Source of the DNA: GCA-002727735 sp036159515
Lineage (GTDB): Bacteria > Bacteroidota > Bacteroidia > Flavobacteriales_D > Parvicellaceae
DNA length: 20,619 nucleotides
Assembly: GCA_036159515.1 (NCBI GenBank)
Contig: JAYYEV010000079.1
Location: 1 to 20,619 of the forward strand
Direction of reading: 5' to 3'
Positions 16,483 to 20,619 of this stretch are shown one piece after another. Under the pieces are notes generated by a model that saw only the letters and a program-made list of their open reading frames with translations, was not told the origin of the DNA and did no database searches. A program made the translations under genes and the position numbers. Within the stretch, counting starts at the first letter, position 1; each line of letters begins with the position of its first letter.

Positions 16483-17517
16483 TTACGTAGAAGGATCTGG
16501 AATTTCTTGATGTATCTTTTCAATTTCAGCTAAGAGTGTTGAAGATAATTCTACGTTTATAGACTCAATGTTTTCATCCAATTGAGACAAAGAGGTTGCT
16601 CCAATTATATTGCTAGTAACGAAAGGCTGTTGATTCACAAATGCTAATGCCATTTTTGAAAGAGAGATGTTAAACCGTCTAGCAAGATCTAGATACCTTC
16701 TTGTTGCTTCAGTGCTTTGGTCACTACTGTACCTAACAAAGCGTTTAAAAAGATTAAGTCTGCTATTGGGTTGATCAGTTCCATTTATATATTTTCCTGA
16801 TAAGACACCACATGCTAACGGAGAGTAAGCTAGGAGACCTATATTTTCTCTCATGGAAATTTCAGCATTACCTACTTCATATTGTCTATTTAGAAGAGAA
16901 TATGGATTTTGAACCGTAATTATTTTTGGAAGATTGTTTTTAGCTTCTTCTAGAAAACGCATAATTCCCCATGGATTTTCATTTGATAAGCCTACATATC
17001 TTATTTTTCCGCTTTTAATTAGATCATCGAGTACACATAAGATTTCATAGAAATTATCTTTCCATTTTTCACTAGAATGGTGCTTATATCCTCTAATTCC
17101 AAACGTATTTGTATAACGTTCTGGCCAATGTAATTGATAAAGGTCTATGTAATCCGTTTGTAATCGTTTTAAACTTTGGTCAAGAGCTTCTATTAAAGCA
17201 TCTTTACTAAAACCGGTAGATCTTATATGTTTAGTGTATGCTCCAGGTCCAGCAATTTTACTTGCTAATATGATATTTTGTCTTTGACCTGTTTTCTTAA
17301 ACCAAGTCCCAATTATTTTTTCTGTTTCACCATATGTTTCAGCTTCTGCTGGTACGGGATAGAGCTCAGCAGTGTCAAAAAAATTCACTCCTTTTTCTAA
17401 GGCAAAGTTCATTTGCTCATGGCCCTCTTGCTCGGTGTTTTGTTTTCCCCAAGTCATGGTGCCCAGGCAAATTTTACTCACTTTTATATCTGTTTCTGGA
17501 AGTAGGGTGTATTTCAT
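16483..17517 (-). CDS. Aldo/keto reductase (Tas-like)
   Basis: An NADP(H)-dependent (beta/alpha)8 oxidoreductase of 344 residues. The catalytic tetrad is complete: D48 and Y53 in FFDTAELY, K87 in ASKI, and H130 in LYQLHWPER. The cofactor end is visible in GLLAYSPLACGVLSGKY and the late NIIGATSLSQL segment. The extended N-terminal loop (TMTWGKQNTEQEGHEQMN) resembles E. coli Tas, a member of the subfamily once linked to prephenate dehydrogenase-deficient tyrosine auxotrophs. This is intriguing given the broken tyrA two genes upstream, but it is only suggestive. The gene begins 7 nt after the DAHP synthase/chorismate mutase stop, so both are probably in one transcript. The physiological substrate is unknown. 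Confidence 0.9.
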   Translation of the reverse strand: MKYTLLPETDIKVSKICLGTMTWGKQNTEQEGHEQMNFALEKGVNFFDTAELYPVPAEAETYGETEKIIGTWFKKTGQRQNIILASKIAGPGAYTKHIRSTGFSKDALIEALDQSLKRLQTDYIDLYQLHWPERYTNTFGIRGYKHHSSEKWKDNFYEILCVLDDLIKSGKIRYVGLSNENPWGIMRFLEEAKNNLPKIITVQNPYSLLNRQYEVGNAEISMRENIGLLAYSPLACGVLSGKYINGTDQPNSRLNLFKRFVRYSSDQSTEATRRYLDLARRFNISLSKMALAFVNQQPFVTSNIIGATSLSQLDENIESINVELSSTLLAEIEKIHQEIPDPST

Positions 17518-17524
17518 GGCTAAA

Positions 17525-18604
17525 TTATTTGTTCATCACTTTAGTTTGTCTATTAATGGACTCTTGATGAATGGCTTTAAGTACTTTATTCATGAATTCC
17601 TCCGTTAATCCGTTATCTATACCGTGTTGAATTCTAGTCTTCAATAACTCCTCCCATCTGTTTGATTGAAGTATGGTAACTTGGTTTTCTTTTTTATGAA
17701 TTCCAATTTTTTCAGCTACATTCATTCTTCTTTTTAGTAAATCCACTAGCTCGTTGTCAAGGTCATCAATTTCAATTCTTAACTGATCTAGGGAAGATTT
17801 GAAAACAGGGTTTTCAATTTTAGCTTGTCTCACAATTAGTTTTTCTAAAACCTCGTTTAATTGTTGAGGTGTCACCTGTTGGGCATTATCGCTAAGTGCT
17901 TTTTCTGGATCGATATGTGTTTCAATCATTAAACCATCATAGTTCATGTCAATTGCTTTTTGCGAAACTTCATAAATAAGGTTTCTTTTTCCGGCGATGT
18001 GGCTTGGGTCACAAATCATGGGGATTCCCGGTATTCTTCTTCTTAATTCTATGGCTATCTGCCACTGAGGAATATTTCTATATTTGGTATTGTTGTAGGT
18101 AAAAAACCCTCTGTGAATAGCCGCGAGCTTAGTCAAACCAGCATCAGCAAATCTTTCTATTGCACCAACCCACAAATTGACTTCTGGATTTATGGGGTTT
18201 TTTATCATTAGAGGTATATCTACTCCTTTTAGTGCATTGGCAATTTCCTGAACCGCAAATGGATTAACCGTTGTTCTGGCACCTACCCAAAGCACATCCA
18301 CATCTTGTTTTAATGCTTGTTCAACATGAAATGCATTGGCAACTTCTGTAGTTGTGGATAAACCGGTTTCTTCTTTTACTGTTTTTAACCATGTTAATCC
18401 AATGCTGCCAATTCCTTCAAAGTTATTTGGTCTTGTTCTTGGTTTCCAAATACCTGCTCTAAATAGTAAATTTGGATGAGACTTTAAAGCATTCCCAGTA
18501 GCTAACATTTGTTCTTCTGACTCTGCACTACAGGGTCCAGCAATAATCAGGGGTTTATTGAAATGGATAGGCCAATTAGATGTGGTACTTAGGTTAATTG
18601 TCAT
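17525..18604 (-). CDS. Bifunctional DAHP synthase / chorismate mutase type II
   Basis: The first enzyme of the shikimate pathway (PEP + erythrose 4-phosphate to DAHP) fused to the chorismate-to-prephenate enzyme. Residues about 15-262 are the DAHP synthase barrel of the type I-beta/KDO8PS-like group: IAGPCSAESE at 21-30 with metal ligand Cys25, RAGIWKPRTRPNNFEG, WVGARTTVNPF, MIKNPINPEVN, AAIHRGF, and CDPSHIAGKR with a metal-binding His. Residues about 271-350 are an AroQ-type chorismate mutase helix bundle (LRIEIDDLDNELVDLLKRRM, HKKENQ, SNRW). In such fusions the mutase domain also acts as a prephenate-sensing regulator. The start overlaps the stop of the tyrA remnant (ATGA), showing a former polycistronic arrangement with aromatic amino acid genes. 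Confidence 0.93.
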   Translation of the reverse strand: MTINLSTTSNWPIHFNKPLIIAGPCSAESEEQMLATGNALKSHPNLLFRAGIWKPRTRPNNFEGIGSIGLTWLKTVKEETGLSTTTEVANAFHVEQALKQDVDVLWVGARTTVNPFAVQEIANALKGVDIPLMIKNPINPEVNLWVGAIERFADAGLTKLAAIHRGFFTYNNTKYRNIPQWQIAIELRRRIPGIPMICDPSHIAGKRNLIYEVSQKAIDMNYDGLMIETHIDPEKALSDNAQQVTPQQLNEVLEKLIVRQAKIENPVFKSSLDQLRIEIDDLDNELVDLLKRRMNVAEKIGIHKKENQVTILQSNRWEELLKTRIQHGIDNGLTEEFMNKVLKAIHQESINRQTKVMNK

Positions 18605-18876
18605 TTGTCCAATATTTTTTTAATTCCGTTAGCTTTTTGAATAAGATTGTTTAATTCTTCTTTATCATTTTTGGTGATAGCTTCTTTAAATTCTTTAAGT
18701 TTTTGAATGTAATCATTCAATACAGCTAATATATTATTTTTGTTTTCTGTAAAAATGGGTGTCTACATTTCTTTATTTGATTTTGCTAATCTAACGGTGG
18801 ACTCAAATCCGCTTCCTGCCATATTGAAAATGTTTTTTGGACCAATATTTATTGGAATTTTTGAAATAGCTGGCGA
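18601..18876 (-). pseudogene. tyrA: 3' remnant of prephenate dehydrogenase (tyrA)
   Basis: Reading the minus strand in frame to the TGA that overlaps the DAHP synthase ATG gives a clear TyrA C-terminal tail: NIFNMAGSGFESTVRLAKSN, KEM, then a TAG stop (18763-18765), then TPIFTENKNNILAVLNDYI followed by a helical end, NGIKKILDK. Homologues read MWTPIF here, so a Trp codon (TGG) has become TAG. Upstream of about 18876 the homology fades and stops appear; the NAD-binding and catalytic domain (some 180-200 residues) is absent, and the plus-strand aminotransferase gene begins 68 nt away. So the gene is both truncated and interrupted. The tail would normally help dimerisation and cannot work alone. 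Bacteroidota usually carry tyrA directly before this DAHP synthase fusion, so this is decay of a native operon. Confidence 0.85.
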
Positions 18877-18921
18877 ATATATTTAGATATTTCTGATCTA
18901 AAAAATTTGAAGGAATAAGAT

Positions 18922-18929
18922 TATATTTG
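18922..18929 (+). promoter_or_regulatory. Candidate -7 element for the aminotransferase-sulfotransferase pair
   Basis: TATATTTG is a perfect match to the Bacteroidota -7 consensus TAnnTTTG. It ends 15 nt before the ATG at 18945. No -33 TTG at the usual distance is seen (the nearest TTG, 18907-18909, is too close), and the resulting leader would be only about 8 nt. The call rests on the -7 match and position. Confidence 0.4.
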
Positions 18930-18944
18930 AAAGAATAACGAACT

Positions 18945-19859
18945 ATGGTACACGGAACACATAATGCAAAACATGACGATAGAAATAAGCATATTTACAT
19001 CTATGTCAATGGCTCATTTTTTAAAAGAAATGAGGCTAAAATTAGTGTTTTTGATAGTGGTTATTTAGTAGGAGACGGCATTTGGGAAGGTGTTCGGTTG
19101 ACAGAGGGAAAATTGGTTTTTTTAGAAGAACATTTAAATCGACTATGGCAAGCCGCCAAATCAACTTCCATTACTTTACCCTTTTCTAAAAAAGAACTTA
19201 CTTCCATAATCTATCAAACCACAGAAAAAAACAGCATGGAAGATGGTGTTCATATCAGAATTATGATCACAAGAGGAATCAAAAAAACACCTTCACAAGA
19301 TCCCAGATTGACTATTTCTGGTCCAAATGTGGTGATTATTCCAGAGTTTAAAATGGCAGATGAATCTTCTAAGGATACTGGTCTTACCCTTTTCACCTCT
19401 ACGATAAGAAGGGGTTCCCCAGATTATTTAGATCCTAAACTGAATTGTCATAGTAAGTTACACGAAGTTCAAGCGTTAATTCAAGCTATCGAGGCTGGTG
19501 CTGATGAAGCTTTAATGCTGGATATCCACGGTTTTGTTTCCACATGCAATTCCACCAATTTCTTCATGGTTAAAAACGGTACAGTTGTTACCGCTACAGA
19601 TCAGTATTGCATGAATGGGATTACCAGACAAAAAATCATTGAAATTTGTAAAGAGAATCAAATTCCTATCATTGAAAAGAATTTCTCTTTATATGATGTC
19701 TATGATGCGGACGAATGTTTTGTCACAGGAACTTTTGCGGGTGTATCGCCTGTAATTTCTATAGACGGGAGATTAATTGAAAACAAATCAAATACGAAAA
19801 TCTCAGCCACTTTAAGTTCTCTTTATAAAAAGAAGATTAGTTCCTATGTCAAGAACTAG
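18945..19859 (+). CDS. Class IV aminotransferase-fold protein with altered PLP site
   Basis: A 304-residue protein of the D-amino-acid/branched-chain aminotransferase fold. Recognisable parts are VFDSGYLVGDGIWEGVRL (35-52), HLNRLW with Arg66 as phosphate ligand, MNGITRQK (223-230) and VTGTFAGVSPV (260-270), the phosphate cradle of PLP. Two key positions differ. Ungapped comparison of LDPKLNCHSKL with the family's LDPRIKSLNYL places Asn167 where the Schiff-base lysine should be, with K165 and K171 nearby. In VSTCNSTNFF, Thr200 replaces the Glu that contacts the PLP pyridine nitrogen (family pattern VxEGxxxN). It may still use K165 or K171 after a local shift, or may not be a transaminase at all. 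Annotation pipelines would call it a branched-chain aminotransferase; I would not. Its end overlaps the sulfotransferase gene by 14 nt. Confidence 0.82.
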   Translation: MVHGTHNAKHDDRNKHIYIYVNGSFFKRNEAKISVFDSGYLVGDGIWEGVRLTEGKLVFLEEHLNRLWQAAKSTSITLPFSKKELTSIIYQTTEKNSMEDGVHIRIMITRGIKKTPSQDPRLTISGPNVVIIPEFKMADESSKDTGLTLFTSTIRRGSPDYLDPKLNCHSKLHEVQALIQAIEAGADEALMLDIHGFVSTCNSTNFFMVKNGTVVTATDQYCMNGITRQKIIEICKENQIPIIEKNFSLYDVYDADECFVTGTFAGVSPVISIDGRLIENKSNTKISATLSSLYKKKISSYVKN

Positions 19860-20577
19860 CGGAAAGAAGATCATGTTGTGGTCTAGTCCTAGAAATATTT
19901 CAACGGCCTTAATGTATTCCTTTGCACAAAGGAGCGACACAAAAGTGGTTGATGAACCCTTTTATGCATATTATTTGAAGCATATTGCACCAGATGTAAA
20001 TCACCCAGGAAAAGAATCAATTCTTGAATCTCTTTCAAGTGAAATGGATGAAATCGTAGATTCTTTAGAGAAAGAAATAAATCAAAGTGTTCTCTTTGTG
20101 AAAAACATGACACATCATTTAATGCAAACTCCCATTGATTTTTCATATGAATGGCTTCATATTATTCTCACTAGACATCCAGACAATGCCTATAATTCAT
20201 TTAAAAAAGTAATTTCAAACCCTACGCTAAATGATCTTGGTTACAAGCAGCAATATGAATTAGCCATGAAGTTAATTTCCAGTAATATTCCTTATTATCT
20301 TCTTTCTTCTGAAAAATTACTGCAAAGTCCTAGTTCTGAACTGCAAAAGCTTTGTAACTACTTAGAAATTCCATTTTATGATGCCATGTTATCTTGGAAT
20401 AAAGGACCAATTGATGAGGACGGAATATGGGCGAAATACTGGTATAAAAATGTCCACAACAGCGAAGGTTTTAGGCCTGTAACCAAAAGTACATCTAAGC
20501 ACACAGCTGAAAACAAAACCATAGTTTTGTCTAGGCAGTACTACCATAAATTGTTGAGCCTAAAACAGGAACTATAG
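19846..20577 (+). CDS. Sulfotransferase-like protein (PAPS-type P-loop fold)
   Basis: A 243-residue cytosolic protein with the two nucleotide-binding signatures of PAPS sulfotransferases: an N-terminal loop SSPRNISTALM at 13-23 (5'-phosphosulfate binding type) and TRHPDNAYNSFKK at 109-121, an R-x-P-x5-S pattern that matches the 3'-phosphate site (Arg110, Ser118). VKNMTHH (85-91) follows a beta strand, as in the family core. There is no signal peptide or membrane span. The start at 19846 lies inside the aminotransferase-like gene; a later Met at residue 10 is possible but would cut into the first strand (KKIMLWSSPRN). The 14-nt overlap implies coupled translation and a shared pathway. The acceptor substrate is unknown, and some members of this superfamily are annotated only by fold. 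No PAPS synthesis genes are in the window. Confidence 0.75.
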   Translation: MSRTSGKKIMLWSSPRNISTALMYSFAQRSDTKVVDEPFYAYYLKHIAPDVNHPGKESILESLSSEMDEIVDSLEKEINQSVLFVKNMTHHLMQTPIDFSYEWLHIILTRHPDNAYNSFKKVISNPTLNDLGYKQQYELAMKLISSNIPYYLLSSEKLLQSPSSELQKLCNYLEIPFYDAMLSWNKGPIDEDGIWAKYWYKNVHNSEGFRPVTKSTSKHTAENKTIVLSRQYYHKLLSLKQEL

Positions 20578-20619
20578 AACAAATTCTATTAAGGTATTTA
20601 ATACGTAAATAATTAAATT

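Noticed and set aside
16329..16523. Minus-strand 64-codon frame across the end of the aldo/keto reductase
   Set aside because: It overlaps both the reductase and the small membrane protein gene in another frame, and shows no signal or known motif.
20574..20589. Inverted repeat ATAGAA-CAAA-TTCTAT at the sulfotransferase stop as a terminator
   Set aside because: The stem is six AT-rich pairs with no T-run after it, so it is too weak to call.
1..20619. tRNA, rRNA, CRISPR, insertion sequence or prophage
   Set aside because: No repeated spacer pattern, tRNA-like cloverleaf, transposase motif or phage gene was seen on reading; intergenic gaps are nearly all under 130 bp.

Overview
The window is AT-rich, protein-dense DNA that reads as a chromosomal segment from a member of Bacteroidota (Flavobacteriia-like). 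The reasons are: a TonB-dependent receptor with an N-terminal carboxypeptidase-regulatory-like domain and a C-terminal Phe; TAnnTTTG-like -7 promoter elements; few Shine-Dalgarno sequences; lipoprotein signals ending in Ser-Cys; and a DAHP synthase fused to a C-terminal chorismate mutase. I see no rRNA, tRNA, CRISPR array, insertion sequence or phage gene.

Layout. (1) 1-2666: a metal-responsive MntR/DtxR-type repressor (cut by the window edge) diverges from a TonB-dependent outer-membrane receptor; a perfect 10+10 bp inverted repeat sits midway between two candidate -7 boxes, so one operator probably controls both. (2) 2790-8662 (minus): a tight operon, MarR regulator - FadN-type hydroxyacyl-CoA dehydrogenase/enoyl-CoA hydratase - thiolase - long acyl-CoA dehydrogenase, a complete beta-oxidation set, preceded by a perfect 22-bp palindrome that is the obvious MarR operator. 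(3) 8670-14320 (minus): a tripartite RND efflux operon (adaptor, permease, TolC-like channel). (4) 14384-16047 (minus): two tandem, about 78% identical SPFH/prohibitin proteins that carry lipoprotein-type signal peptides, separated by an intrinsic terminator. (5) 16109-16420: a small single-span membrane protein with an acidic patch and a PPPE tail. (6) 16483-18876 (minus): an aldo/keto reductase, the bifunctional DAHP synthase/chorismate mutase, and the decayed 3' end of a prephenate dehydrogenase gene (tyrA) that once overlapped it. (7) 18945-20577 (plus): a class IV aminotransferase-fold protein overlapping a sulfotransferase-like gene.

The two most unusual items are at the right end. The class IV aminotransferase-like protein retains the cofactor phosphate-binding residues, but by ungapped motif alignment it has Asn in place of the Schiff-base lysine and Thr in place of the glutamate that contacts the pyridine nitrogen; its gene overlaps by 14 nt with a PAPS-type sulfotransferase, suggesting an uncharacterised two-protein module. 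Immediately beside it, the aromatic amino-acid operon has been truncated inside tyrA, and the remnant carries an internal TAG where a Trp codon is expected. The module's arrival or a rearrangement may have broken that operon. A second point of interest is the pair of lipid-anchored SPFH proteins upstream of the efflux operon.
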